NCBI GenBank assembly: GCA_030613785.1
Contig: JAUWLF010000004.1
Coordinates: forward strand, 37,979 to 101,978
DNA: 64,000 nt
Direction: 5' to 3'
From: Chloroflexota bacterium
Lineage (GTDB): Bacteria; Chloroflexota; Anaerolineae; UBA7937; B3-Chlor
Below, piece by piece: positions 18,267 to 27,419 of the stretch. Both the position numbers and the translations under genes were made by a program. The notes beneath the pieces are model-generated. The model had not been told where the DNA came from, searched no databases, and saw only the letters and a program-made list of their open reading frames with translations. Position 1 is the first letter of the stretch; every line of letters starts with the position of its first letter.

Positions 18267-19937
18267 ATGCCTGAGAGACGCAGAGCATTCGTTGTAGCCT
18301 GGGATGGCGCGACTCTGGACCTCTTGGCTCCCTGGTGCGAGGAGGGCAAGCTACCGGTCCTGAGCGGGATCATGGCCGCAGGGTGCTCCGGGAAGTTGGC
18401 GTCCACCTACCCTCCCCTCACTGGCCCGGCCTGGAGTTCCTTCATGACGGGCAAGTCCCCCGCCAACCACGGGGTCTTTGAGTTTTTTCGTCGCGGGGAA
18501 GGGACCTACGAACAGGTTCTGAGCGGCCCTTCGTCCATTGACGGGAAGGTGCTGTGGAAGCTGTTGAGTGACGCTGGCAAAAAGGTTGGCGTTATGAATG
18601 TTCCGCTCACATATCCGCCCCAGGAGGTCGATGGGTTTCTCATCAGTGGGCTGCTCACCCCTCGTGGCTGTGATGACTGGGCGTATCCCCAGGGACTGAT
18701 CAAGGAACTGAACGAGAAGGTGGGTAATTACTTGATCCACCACGATGAGAAGTATACCAAGGGGAATGTGGAGAACCTCTTGGCTGAGCAGTACGCGATC
18801 TTGAAGAGCAGGACTGATGCCGCGCTCTATCTGATGAAGGCCAAGGAATGGGACTTCTTCATGGTTCACTACTACGGGTCGGATCGAATGACTCATGAGT
18901 TCTGGCATCTCCTGGACCATACGCATCCTCAACATGATGCAGAGGAGTATCAGAGGCTCGGCAATGTAGTGTTAGACTTCTTCCAGAAGCTGGATGCCGA
19001 CCTAGGTAGATTGATGGCCGAGCTGGGTGAAGACGTGGTCCTGATGTTGATGTCAGACCACGGCATGGGCAAGGTCACTGAGTTCGTCAACGTCAATTCC
19101 TGGTTGTTGAAACAGGGATTCCTGAGGCTCAAGAAGGATGTTGGTTCGAGGTTTCGGTATGCCTTGTTTCGCCTCGGCTTCAACTACTATTCCTTGGGCA
19201 AGCTTGTGCTGCGGTTGGGTTGGGGCAGGCAGGCCGTGCGCATGGGTAGAGGAAGACGCCAGCAGTTGCAAGAAAGGCTCTTTTGCTCCCTTCGGGACGT
19301 AGACTGGTCGAGAACAAGGGCCTACTCGATGGGCAACTATGGGCAGATCTTTGTCAACCTCAAGGGGCGTGAACCCCAGGGATCTGTCAACCCCGGAAGG
19401 GAATGCGACGAGGTTCTGGATCAGCTGGCAGACGAATTGTACGGCCTCGTCGATCCTGAGACTGGTGAAAGGGTGATCGAGAGGGTATTCCGGACCGAGG
19501 AGGTCTACGACGGCAAGCATGCAGCCAGGGCTCCGGATCTGATGTTCCTCACCAAGGACATGGAGTACAAAGCTCTCGGCTTGTCTGATTTCAATTCTCC
19601 CCGGGTTCTGGAGCCGGTCTACGGCTGCACGGGGAACCACAGAACGGACGGGATATTGGCACTTCAAGGCAAAGGGGTGATCAGGCAAGGGGCTACCATC
19701 GAGGCTGCTAGGATTCAAGATCTCGCGCCAACTATCCTGTATGTCCTTGGTGTGGAGATACCCAGGGAGATGGATGGAGCAGTTCTCAGGGATGCCTTCA
19801 CCTCCAGCTTCTGGAGCGGGCACGCCGTTAGGTACGCGGAAAGCGAGGATCGGGCGTCAACTCCTGAAGCACGGGGCTACTCTGGGGAAGAAGAGGAAGA
19901 GCTCACGAGAATGCTGAAGGGCTTGGGCTACGCGTGA
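18267..19937 (+). CDS. Alkaline-phosphatase-superfamily protein (type I phosphodiesterase / nucleotide pyrophosphatase family)
   Basis: A 556-residue member of the NPP-like branch of the alkaline phosphatase superfamily. D13 in VVAWDGATLD is a metal ligand, T52 in PPLTGPAWSSFMTG matches the nucleophile position, MSDHGMG holds metal-binding D and H, and TGNHRTDG holds the last metal histidine. The metal site therefore looks intact. No signal peptide is visible, so it may act in the cytoplasm on nucleotide sugars or lipid-linked phosphates (inference). A paralogue of similar length lies at 21085, and a GT2 and a DUF2304 gene sit between the two. The stop overlaps the next start (TGATG). Confidence 0.88.
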   Translation: MPERRRAFVVAWDGATLDLLAPWCEEGKLPVLSGIMAAGCSGKLASTYPPLTGPAWSSFMTGKSPANHGVFEFFRRGEGTYEQVLSGPSSIDGKVLWKLLSDAGKKVGVMNVPLTYPPQEVDGFLISGLLTPRGCDDWAYPQGLIKELNEKVGNYLIHHDEKYTKGNVENLLAEQYAILKSRTDAALYLMKAKEWDFFMVHYYGSDRMTHEFWHLLDHTHPQHDAEEYQRLGNVVLDFFQKLDADLGRLMAELGEDVVLMLMSDHGMGKVTEFVNVNSWLLKQGFLRLKKDVGSRFRYALFRLGFNYYSLGKLVLRLGWGRQAVRMGRGRRQQLQERLFCSLRDVDWSRTRAYSMGNYGQIFVNLKGREPQGSVNPGRECDEVLDQLADELYGLVDPETGERVIERVFRTEEVYDGKHAARAPDLMFLTKDMEYKALGLSDFNSPRVLEPVYGCTGNHRTDGILALQGKGVIRQGATIEAARIQDLAPTILYVLGVEIPREMDGAVLRDAFTSSFWSGHAVRYAESEDRASTPEARGYSGEEEEELTRMLKGLGYA

Positions 19938-20695
19938 TGGATTGGTTGGCAAAGGACAGCGGGTCGGCGACGACTGCTTCCGGCAGGCTACTTGTCGTGG
20001 TGCCCGCTTTCAATGAGGAGGAGAACGTAGGCCGCGTGATCGCTGACGTGCGCAGGGCAATGCCCGCAGCCGACGTCCTAGTGGTGGACGACGGTTCATC
20101 GGATGCGACTGGTGCGGTAGCCGAAGAGTCAGGAGCCAAGGTTGTCTCGCTGGCCTTCAACCTGGGATACGGCGTCGCTCTGCAGACGGGGTTCAAGTAC
20201 GCGTTGGGTCAGGGCTATGACTACGTGGTTCAGATGGACGCCGATGGCCAGCACGAGGTCAGATCGGTGCTAGATCTGTTTGACGAGGTGCAGAAAGGAA
20301 CGGCCGATGTGGTCTTGGGGTCTCGATTCCTCGGGCCTTCCACGTTCAAGCCGGCGCTCCCCAGAAGGCTTGGAATCCTGCTCTTCAGGGCCATCGTTTC
20401 ATCCATCGTCGGACAGAGGATCTCGGATCCTACCTCGGGGTTTCAAGCCCTCAACAGGAGGGTGCTGCAACTGTATGCCACCGAGGCCTATCCTGTCGAT
20501 TTCCCGGACGCTGATGTGCTAATCATGGTCCACCTAGCCGGCCTCAAGATCAAAGAGATCCCCGTGGTGATGTATCCCAAAACGACTAACGACAAGTCCA
20601 TGCACAGCGGTGCGAGGCCCTTATACTACGTCTTCAAGATGTTTCTGTCCATCTTCGTGACGTTGATGCGACAGCGGAGATATGAGGGGGGGTGA
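19937..20695 (+). CDS. GT2 glycosyltransferase, dolichyl-phosphate mannosyltransferase-like
   Basis: A 252-residue GT-A enzyme with VVVPAFNEEENVGRV, VVDDGSSDATG, QMDADGQHEV (DxD) and SDPTSGFQALNRRVL. It lacks the C-terminal membrane helices of the GT2 at 14942, so a partner may be needed to hold it at the membrane; the small DUF2304 protein encoded 7 nt downstream is the obvious candidate (inference). It probably charges a polyprenyl phosphate. The start is ATG 19937, sharing bases with the previous stop; GTG 19934 is also in frame. Confidence 0.9.
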   Translation: MDWLAKDSGSATTASGRLLVVVPAFNEEENVGRVIADVRRAMPAADVLVVDDGSSDATGAVAEESGAKVVSLAFNLGYGVALQTGFKYALGQGYDYVVQMDADGQHEVRSVLDLFDEVQKGTADVVLGSRFLGPSTFKPALPRRLGILLFRAIVSSIVGQRISDPTSGFQALNRRVLQLYATEAYPVDFPDADVLIMVHLAGLKIKEIPVVMYPKTTNDKSMHSGARPLYYVFKMFLSIFVTLMRQRRYEGG

Positions 20696-20702
20696 AGTCC
20701 CA

Positions 20703-21077
20703 ATGGAAATGAAGCCTCGTTTTGTGGCCTTGGGCATCAGTGTAGTTCTAGTGGCCCTGATCATCGAGTTGGTTCGTCGTAGAAAGCTCCGTGAGGAATA
20801 CTCTTGGCTATGGTTGTCCTTGAGTGTCTTGATGTTCTTATTGGCGCTGTGGCCGGGCTTGCTAGATTTCGCCAGTAGCTTGATAGGTGCGGTGCTGTCG
20901 ACCTCCACCTTGTTCTTCTTTGCCTTGGTCTTCATGATGCTCATCAACATACAGTTCTCCGTAGAGATATCTTCCTTACGAACTCAGGTGAAGAACCTGG
21001 CTCAGCAACTGGCGATTCGCGAAGCAGGGATGGAAGGAGTAGGGACTCAGTGGGATGAACAGGAGAATGGAGGCTGA
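20703..21077 (+). CDS. DUF2304 small membrane protein
   Basis: A 124-residue protein with three hydrophobic segments (about residues 6-24, 38-57 and 62-83), then an amphipathic, probably coiled-coil tail (SSLRTQVKNLAQQLA). Family members are often found directly after DPM-like GT2 genes, as here, and may anchor or regulate the GT2 or help the lipid-sugar cross the membrane; no activity is established. ATG 20703 is 7 nt after the GT2 stop, with a GGGGGG-rich ribosome binding site inside the end of that gene. Confidence 0.85.
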   Translation: MEMKPRFVALGISVVLVALIIELVRRRKLREEYSWLWLSLSVLMFLLALWPGLLDFASSLIGAVLSTSTLFFFALVFMMLINIQFSVEISSLRTQVKNLAQQLAIREAGMEGVGTQWDEQENGG

Positions 21078-21084
21078 GAGTGTG

Positions 21085-22761
21085 ATGGACCGGGTGCACA
21101 CTCACAGACGCGTCCTCGCAATAGGTCTGGACGGTGCAACGCTGGATCTGATCGTGCCGTGGGCGGCTGAGGGGAAGTTGCCTACGTTCGCCAAGATAAT
21201 GGAGGAAGGCACCTTCGGCAGGTTGATCACGACGATCCCGCCGGTCACAGGACCTGCCTGGGTGTCGTTCATGACTGGCAAGAACCCGGGCAAACATGGC
21301 GTCGGCGACTTCCTACAGAGAATGGGTGGCGACTATCGGAGGGTTCCCGTGGACTCCAGCACCATCAAAGCCGAACCCTTCTGGGTGACGGCCGGTCGCT
21401 GGGGGAAGAAAGTGGGGATGATCAACGTCCCCGTGACGTACCCTCCATATGAAGTCAACGGCTTCATGGTAACCGGTCTGCTGACGCCGAGGAGCAGCAG
21501 GACGTTTACCTACCCTGAGGGTCTGGCTCAGGAGCTAGAGGAGGAGATCGGCGGCTATCGGGTCAATCTGGACCATTTCTACGCGAAGGGGATGGCTGGC
21601 CGCTTCATCGAAGACCTGAGGACGCTGGTGGACACACGAACCAGAGCCGCCAAGTACTTGATGACCAGGTATGAGTGGGACTTCTTCATGGTCCACTACA
21701 TCGCGACAGACTGGGTTCAGCATTTCCTCTGGCACTGCATGGATCGGAGACATCCTCGGTTTGACGAGGCTGAAGCAGAGCTCTATGGCGACTCCATTCT
21801 GGAGATCTATCAACGCATTGATGGCGCCATCGGAAGCCTCATCGAGAGGCTGGATGACGATGTCGTGCTGCTACTGATGTCCGACCACGGTTTTGGCAGT
21901 TTTCACAAGTATATCTACCTTAACAATTGGCTGCTGCAACAGGGTCTCTTGCAGCTAAAGGGCAGTCCGATGACTCGCATCAAGACTTCTCTCTTTCGGC
22001 TGGGCTTCACCCCTTCATCCCTTTACCAGGCACTGGCCAAGATGAGACTGGTGAAGGTGGCTTACAAGGCTCGCAAGAAGCAGCGCTACGATCTCCTGAG
22101 GGTCATGTTTCTGTCCTCACGAGACATAGACTGGTCCAGAACAAGGGCCTATAGTGCCGGCAACGTGGGACAGGTGTTCATTAATCTGAAGGGCAGGGAA
22201 CCGCAGGGGATAGTCGAGCCTGGGCAGGAATACGAGGAGCTACGGCAGCAGATCATCACTGAACTGGCCGACCTGCGGGACACTGAGACAGGTGATCGGG
22301 TGGCAGAGCAGGTCTTCAAGAGAGAGGAGGTCTACTCTGGGGAGTACACAGATCAGTTGGCGGACATCCTCATACTGCCTCGCAATCTCGAGTATATCGC
22401 CACAGGACTGTCCGAGTTCGTCTCCAACAAGATAATGGCTCCCAGTTTTGCGTACACGGGGACCCACAGGATGGACGGCATCTTCATGTTGAGGGGCGAT
22501 GGATTGAGGCGAGGATGCGATGCTCAGGATGCCCACATAGTAGACATGGCGCCTACGATACTGCATCTGCTGGGGTTGCCGATTCCCCAGGGTATGGACG
22601 GCAGTGTGTTGACGGAGCTCTTCGACCAGCAGTTCCTCGCTTCAAGGCCTGTTGAATACACTGACGAGGCTCTGACGCGTCGGCCTGGGGGCCCTGGGCT
22701 CTCCGAAGAGGAGGCTGAGGAAGTGCGCGAAAGGCTGAGGGGCCTCGGCTACGTGACCTGA
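21085..22761 (+). CDS. Alkaline-phosphatase-superfamily protein (type I phosphodiesterase / nucleotide pyrophosphatase family)
   Basis: A 558-residue paralogue of the protein encoded at 18267. It has AIGLDGATLD (metal Asp), PPVTGPAWVSFMTGKNPGKHG (Thr nucleophile), MSDHGFG and TGTHRMDG (metal His), so all expected ligands are present. ATG 21085 is preferred because GGAGG lies 11 nt upstream and it does not overlap DUF2304. In-frame ATGs at 21055 and 21067 would overlap the DUF2304 gene. It closes the symmetrical phosphatase-GT2-DUF2304-phosphatase block. The physiological substrate is unknown. Confidence 0.88.
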   Translation: MDRVHTHRRVLAIGLDGATLDLIVPWAAEGKLPTFAKIMEEGTFGRLITTIPPVTGPAWVSFMTGKNPGKHGVGDFLQRMGGDYRRVPVDSSTIKAEPFWVTAGRWGKKVGMINVPVTYPPYEVNGFMVTGLLTPRSSRTFTYPEGLAQELEEEIGGYRVNLDHFYAKGMAGRFIEDLRTLVDTRTRAAKYLMTRYEWDFFMVHYIATDWVQHFLWHCMDRRHPRFDEAEAELYGDSILEIYQRIDGAIGSLIERLDDDVVLLLMSDHGFGSFHKYIYLNNWLLQQGLLQLKGSPMTRIKTSLFRLGFTPSSLYQALAKMRLVKVAYKARKKQRYDLLRVMFLSSRDIDWSRTRAYSAGNVGQVFINLKGREPQGIVEPGQEYEELRQQIITELADLRDTETGDRVAEQVFKREEVYSGEYTDQLADILILPRNLEYIATGLSEFVSNKIMAPSFAYTGTHRMDGIFMLRGDGLRRGCDAQDAHIVDMAPTILHLLGLPIPQGMDGSVLTELFDQQFLASRPVEYTDEALTRRPGGPGLSEEEAEEVRERLRGLGYVT

Positions 22762-22774
22762 ACAGGAACGTGGC

Positions 22775-23878
22775 ATGAAGATATGCTACTATGGCAATCA
22801 GCTGGGGTTCATAAGTGGGAGCCACAGGTACGTCCTTGCTCTGGCGAAGAGGTTCATGAGCGAAGGACATGAGGTTACGGTGGTTACGAAGGGAAGGGAG
22901 GAGAGGGCGTGGCTCCTGGATGGGGTCAGATATGAGGCTGTGTCGCTGGAAAGCAAAGAGACTTTCACCAGCTATTTTATCGAGTTTCCTTTGCGCTCGC
23001 TCTCGTACTTTGCGAAGCACACTGATTTCGACATCATTCACAGCATGGCAAGCTATCACCTCTTCTCGGTGCTGGCAAGGTCAGTCGCCCTGGTCGCAAG
23101 GACTCCAGTCGTCTATGGGGTGGTGTCGCCAGGAAGCCGCGCTTTGAAGGTGCTGGGGTTCGCCCGGCTGATCTGTGCCAGCCGGAGCATACAGGCGCAG
23201 TTTGGCGATGCAGGCGTGTTCATCCCTCACTTTGTCGAGTTGGAGAGCTTCAGTACAACAGAGCGATACGACTATGGACAGAATGGTCGCTTCACTGTGG
23301 GCAGCATGGGCTCGCCAGCGCCACGGAGGGGCTTTGAGCATCTGATCAGGGCGGTCCCACTCGTCCTGGAGAGGCATCCTGACACTCTGTTTGTGCTGGC
23401 AGTCGAACATCCACAGATCATGTACCGCCCCAGACTCAGAAGGCGACTGAACGAGCTCAAGGGGCTCATCGAGGGCTGTGGGGTGAGAGACAACGTCAAG
23501 CTGGTCGGTAGGGTTGATGTGCCCACGTTCTTGAACTCCCTGGACGTGTTCGTTTACGCCGTGCAGACCACCAAGGGGATGATAGACATCCCTCCCACGG
23601 TACTCGAGTGTCTGGCAGGGGGGTGTGCATTGGTGTCCTCACCTAAAGGGGGAATCCCCGAGGTGGTGCGCAGCTACGAGAACGGCGTTCTCGTCGGCGA
23701 CGACGAATATGACAATCCAGAAGCCTATGCCTCCAAGATATTGGAGTTGATAGAGAACAGGGATCTACTGTCCAGGATCAGGTCCAATGCTCGCAACAGT
23801 GTCGAGTCCTACGACGTGAACAAGGTCGCGCCTCAGATCATGAGCGTGTATGAAGAAGCACTGGCGTGCAGGGCGTAG
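22775..23878 (+). CDS. Glycosyltransferase family 4 (GT-B)
   Basis: A 367-residue GT4-type enzyme. The N-terminal domain has YYGNQLGFISGSHRYVLALAKRF; the donor domain has GRFTVGSMGSPAPRRGFEHL, VKLVGRVDVPTFLNSLDVFVYAVQ and IPPTVLECLAGGCALVSSPKGGIPEVV, the family's nucleotide-sugar binding loop with its glutamate. ATG 22775 is 13 nt after the phosphatase gene. The 3' end overlaps the UPF0104 gene by 13 nt if GTG 23866 is used there. It probably adds a sugar to a lipid-linked glycan in the cytoplasm. Confidence 0.88.
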   Translation: MKICYYGNQLGFISGSHRYVLALAKRFMSEGHEVTVVTKGREERAWLLDGVRYEAVSLESKETFTSYFIEFPLRSLSYFAKHTDFDIIHSMASYHLFSVLARSVALVARTPVVYGVVSPGSRALKVLGFARLICASRSIQAQFGDAGVFIPHFVELESFSTTERYDYGQNGRFTVGSMGSPAPRRGFEHLIRAVPLVLERHPDTLFVLAVEHPQIMYRPRLRRRLNELKGLIEGCGVRDNVKLVGRVDVPTFLNSLDVFVYAVQTTKGMIDIPPTVLECLAGGCALVSSPKGGIPEVVRSYENGVLVGDDEYDNPEAYASKILELIENRDLLSRIRSNARNSVESYDVNKVAPQIMSVYEEALACRA

Positions 23879-24891
23879 ATAGTTGGGGCCTTAGGGTGAG
23901 ACTAGGCGGCAAAGTATACAGGAGAATCCTTTCCTTGCTGGGGGTACTGATCTTCGGCGCCATCCTGTACTACGGCGGGACGGAGGCTCTTCGGCGGGTG
24001 GCCCAGGTCAACCTGTTCTATCTGGGATGGGCCTTCGTTGCAGCGGGGTTGGCGGCGTTCATCACTTCGGTCAGGTGGGGTTTGATAGTCAATTCGCTGG
24101 AAGGCAAAGTCGTCCACTCCAGACTTCGGTATTTCTACTACGTCATGATGGGTAAGATGTCCAGCCTGTTCGTCTCCCAGTACGTCGGCGACTACGGAGT
24201 GAGACCGCTTGCCCTGAAGGCATCAGGCTCCACTACCTTGGGCAAGGCCTTGTACTCGGTTCTGTTGGACAGGTTCTTCGACTTGATTCTTTCGCTCCTG
24301 TTTCTGGTTCCAACGTCACTGTACGTACTGGGGGTTGTCTCTGAGCAGGTGCTGATAGCCTTGATCCTCCTTGCGGTAGGTGTTTACTGGGTGGTCAGCG
24401 CGAGGAACTATCAGATCGTGTCGAACTTCCTCGCAGCTTTCATCCGCGCCATGGTGTGGGTGAAGGCTCGCACCCCTGTGATAGCGGGGGCCATTGGAAG
24501 GGTCGCAGGTGCGCTGGATGGGGCCAAAGAAGGGTGGAAGCAGGTCGGCCAGAAGTGCATAACGACGGCGAATATCCTCACCCTTGCCCGGTACCTTGCC
24601 ATGGCCTTTCGTGCTTATTTCATCTCCTTGGCTTTGAATCTCACTATTCCCTTCTGGGTGATCTTTGTGGCTGTAGGTATGGTACGCTTCACTCTGCTCT
24701 TCGCCGTCGCCCCTGCAAGGCTGGGGGTTCTCGAAGTGGGGTGGTATGGGGTGCTCGCTCTAGCTGGAATAGGGAGTTCCACAATCATCCCCTTCCTGAT
24801 CGGTCTGCGGGTCTATGGATTCCTTTTCAACGCAGTGCTGGCTCTCTCTACTCATCTGCTGGTCAGCCTTAGCGCCGAGAGGGTAGGTTGA
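23866..24891 (+). CDS. UPF0104 / LPG-synthase-like integral membrane protein (flippase-like)
   Basis: A polytopic protein of 341 residues with about eight hydrophobic segments. The family core FVSQYVGDYGVRPLALK and VLLDRFFDLILSLLFLVP (the conserved xxxRFFD motif) are clear, and FAVAPARLGVLEVGWYGVLAL is the PxxxGxxE loop. GTG 23866 overlaps the GT4 gene; GTG 23896 (VRLGGKVYRRIL) is an equally plausible start with fewer extra residues. Likely role, by family and context: movement of, or sugar transfer to, a polyprenyl-linked intermediate (unproven). Confidence 0.85.
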   Translation: MQGVDSWGLRVRLGGKVYRRILSLLGVLIFGAILYYGGTEALRRVAQVNLFYLGWAFVAAGLAAFITSVRWGLIVNSLEGKVVHSRLRYFYYVMMGKMSSLFVSQYVGDYGVRPLALKASGSTTLGKALYSVLLDRFFDLILSLLFLVPTSLYVLGVVSEQVLIALILLAVGVYWVVSARNYQIVSNFLAAFIRAMVWVKARTPVIAGAIGRVAGALDGAKEGWKQVGQKCITTANILTLARYLAMAFRAYFISLALNLTIPFWVIFVAVGMVRFTLLFAVAPARLGVLEVGWYGVLALAGIGSSTIIPFLIGLRVYGFLFNAVLALSTHLLVSLSAERVG

Positions 24892-24993
24892 CACGCGCAA
24901 GGTGCTGCTCGCGGGTGTGCTCGGCTTTCTTGGTGGCTCTTGGAGACGAGGATGTCATCTGATTTCGCTTCCTCGTGGAGGGTCTGATTCAGA

Positions 24994-26136
24994 ATGAGAT
25001 GGCAGATTCCGCTGAACAAACCGTATTTCGGCTCTCAGGAGAAGCAGGCGGTGATGAGTGTCTTGGAGTCCGGTGAGCTCGGAGGCAACGGCCTGGTGAG
25101 CATAGGATTGGAGACGTACTTGCAGGATCTCCTGGACGTGCGGCATGTGTTGCTCACGACTTCGTGCACGCACGCCATGGAAATGGCGATGATGGCCTTG
25201 GACATAGGACCGGGCGACGAGGTGATCATGCCCAGTTTCACCTTCGTGACTAGCGCCACGGCCGTTGTGAGACAGGGAGCGCGGCCCGTCTTCGCCGACA
25301 TCGACGAGCAGACGCTCAACCTTGACCCTGAGGTGGTGGACGGTTGCATTACGGAGAGATCGAAGGCCATCATGCCGGTGCACTACGCCGGTCAGGGGTG
25401 TGACATGGAGAGAATCCTGGCCGTGGCGAGGGACAAGGGACTGTATGTGATCGAAGATGCTGCTCACGGTGTGGGCGCCAGGTACGATGAGCGATACCTG
25501 GGGACGATAGGCGATGCAGGATGCTATAGCTTTCACATCACCAAGCACGTCACTTGCGGGGAAGGCGGCGCTCTGCTGACCAACGACGATCAACTGGCCA
25601 GGCGATGTGAGATCATCAGAGAGAAGGGCACCAACCGCTCACAGTTCCTTCGCGGCGAGGTGGACAAATACACCTGGGTGGATGTTGGAAGCAGTTTCGT
25701 TCTCTCTGATCTGCTGGCCGCTGTGCTCCTTGAGCAGTTCAAGAAGTTGGACGAGATCCTGGAGAAGCGACGACTCATCTGGGAACATTATCAGGAGGGG
25801 CTGAAGGAACTGGAGGATCGTGGCATGATCATCCTACCTTGCTTGAGCCCCAAGGCGCAGAGCAGTTGGCATGTCTATCCTATCAGGACCGCCCTGGAGA
25901 CCAATGCTCGAGTGATCGGAGAACTGAAAAAGAAGGGGATTGGGGCCGCTTTTCACTTCGTGCCTCTGCATTACTCACCCTATGCTCGGGAGCATCTTGG
26001 CTACGAGGAAGGAGACCTGCCCGTCACAGAGCGGGTCGGTCGCACCCTGATCAGGCTTCCCATCTACCCTGTCTTGACTCAACGAGAGCAAGAGTATGTC
26101 ATCCAATGCCTGTACGACGCATTCGACGAGGAGTGA
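24994..26136 (+). CDS. wecE: dTDP-4-amino-4,6-dideoxygalactose transaminase-like PLP aminotransferase (WecE/RffA-type)
   Basis: A 380-residue DegT/DnrJ/EryC1/StrS-type sugar aminotransferase. The Schiff-base lysine is K184 in SFHITKHVTCGEGGALL, and EDAAHGVGA (D155) binds the PLP ring nitrogen. The segments MPVHYAGQGCDM, REKGTNRSQFLRGEVDKYTW and the following SSFVLSDLLAAVLLEQ match, as I recall them, E. coli WecE, which makes dTDP-Fuc4N from the 4-keto sugar. Product identity is therefore likely but not certain, and the symbol is by homology. ATG 24994 has GGAGGG 11 nt upstream. The first 100 nt upstream are noncoding. It leads the dense block GT2-acyltransferase-methyltransferase. Confidence 0.85.
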   Translation: MRWQIPLNKPYFGSQEKQAVMSVLESGELGGNGLVSIGLETYLQDLLDVRHVLLTTSCTHAMEMAMMALDIGPGDEVIMPSFTFVTSATAVVRQGARPVFADIDEQTLNLDPEVVDGCITERSKAIMPVHYAGQGCDMERILAVARDKGLYVIEDAAHGVGARYDERYLGTIGDAGCYSFHITKHVTCGEGGALLTNDDQLARRCEIIREKGTNRSQFLRGEVDKYTWVDVGSSFVLSDLLAAVLLEQFKKLDEILEKRRLIWEHYQEGLKELEDRGMIILPCLSPKAQSSWHVYPIRTALETNARVIGELKKKGIGAAFHFVPLHYSPYAREHLGYEEGDLPVTERVGRTLIRLPIYPVLTQREQEYVIQCLYDAFDEE

Positions 26137-26140
26137 TGCG

Positions 26141-26875
26141 GTGAGTACCGCACATCTTGATCTGAGTCTCGTTCTCGCCTGTTACAACGAGGAGTTGGTC
26201 ATCGAGGAGAGTGTGGCCCAGATCGTTGAGGTTCTGGACAAGACCCGGTATTCCTACGAGATCATCTTTGTAGACGATTGCAGCAAGGACGGGACGAGGG
26301 AGCTCATTGACAGGACTATTGAGCTGTATCCAGACAAGAAGATGTTGAGGATCTTCCACGAGCGCAACAAAGGGAGAGGTGGGACGGTAGCTGATGGGAT
26401 AAGGGCGGCACAGGGTGATGTGGCGGGGTTCATAGACATAGATCTGGAGGTCCATGCCCGCTATGTCCCGTCGTGCGTCATCGCCGTCGAGAACGGCGCC
26501 GATGTGGTCGTGGGGCGGCGGATATACAAGCTGAATTTGCGCTCCTTGGACAGATATATTATGAGTGCCGGCTATGTCCGGCTCGTGAGGTTCCTCCTGG
26601 GAGTGGACTTGAATGACACCGAAGCTGGGTACAAGTTCTTCAAACGAGACAAGATACTGCCCATACTTGATGAGATAGAAGACCAACACTGGTTCTGGGA
26701 CACGGAGGTGATGGTCCGCTCATACTACAGGGGCTATCAGATCGTCGAAATCCCGTGCCTGTTCCTCAGGCGCTTCGACAAGCCCTCGACGGTAAGTCCC
26801 GTGTCCGACACGATCGACTATTTCGCAAGGCTCTGGCGATTCAGAAGAACGGTCAGGGACGAGCTGGCAAGTTGA
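26141..26875 (+). CDS. GT2 glycosyltransferase, DPM-like
   Basis: A 244-residue GT-A enzyme with LVLACYNEELVIEES, IFVDDCSKDGTREL, GFIDIDLEVHARYV (the DxD equivalent reads DID) and DTEAGYKFFKRDKIL. No membrane helix is seen. GTG 26141 is the likely start: it follows GAGGAG and lies 4 nt after the aminotransferase stop; the longer frame from 26096 sits inside that gene. By position it may attach the amino sugar made by the WecE-like enzyme to a polyprenyl phosphate (inference). Confidence 0.86.
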   Translation: MSTAHLDLSLVLACYNEELVIEESVAQIVEVLDKTRYSYEIIFVDDCSKDGTRELIDRTIELYPDKKMLRIFHERNKGRGGTVADGIRAAQGDVAGFIDIDLEVHARYVPSCVIAVENGADVVVGRRIYKLNLRSLDRYIMSAGYVRLVRFLLGVDLNDTEAGYKFFKRDKILPILDEIEDQHWFWDTEVMVRSYYRGYQIVEIPCLFLRRFDKPSTVSPVSDTIDYFARLWRFRRTVRDELAS

Positions 26876-27417
26876 AAGCACTGCGAGAAATCGGCATCAA
26901 GAGGGCCCTCAAGTTCGCGGCGGGCACGCTGCTACTTGTCTTGTTTCGGATGATGATCTTTCCACCCTTGAGAACAGCCTTCCTGCGATCGATCGGCGCC
27001 AGGATAGGAAAGAACGTCACGATTCATAGTGTGAGGTTCTTCAACCACTACAGAGGTGGTTTCAAGGGGTTGCAGATCGGCGACAACTGCTTCATCGGCG
27101 ATGACGCCCTCATCGATCTCGCTGATGAGGTCGTGTTGCACGATGATGTCACTCTCGCCGAACGGGTTACCATTCTGACACATGTGAACGTCGGCTACGA
27201 GGATCATCCACTACAGAACTATTTCCCTTCCTATTCCAAGGGCGTGAGTCTCCAACGGGGTTCCTTCGTTGGAACCAACGCCACTATACTTCCCGGGGTG
27301 ACTGTTGGGGAGTGCGGTTTCGTGGCCGCGGGAGCCGTTGTCCGGGAGGATGTTCCCGCCTACCATGTAGTGGCCGGCGTACCCGCGAAAACCATCCGCG
27401 TCCTGGAACCGCAGTAG
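26872..27417 (+). CDS. Left-handed beta-helix (hexapeptide-repeat) acyltransferase
   Basis: A 181-residue member of the hexapeptide acyltransferase family (WbbJ/CatB-like), which use acetyl-CoA or another acyl-CoA. After a hydrophobic N-terminal stretch (FAAGTLLLVLFRMMIFP), the repeats run IGARIGKNVTIH, IGDNCFIGDDALID and VGTNATILPGVTVGECGFVAAGAVV. The histidine in ILTHVNVG is the probable catalytic base. TTG 26872 shares TTGA with the previous stop; a longer frame from 26755 lies inside the GT2 gene. Next to a sugar aminotransferase it probably N- or O-acylates the new sugar. Confidence 0.86.
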   Translation: MKALREIGIKRALKFAAGTLLLVLFRMMIFPPLRTAFLRSIGARIGKNVTIHSVRFFNHYRGGFKGLQIGDNCFIGDDALIDLADEVVLHDDVTLAERVTILTHVNVGYEDHPLQNYFPSYSKGVSLQRGSFVGTNATILPGVTVGECGFVAAGAVVREDVPAYHVVAGVPAKTIRVLEPQ

Positions 27418-27419
27418 CG

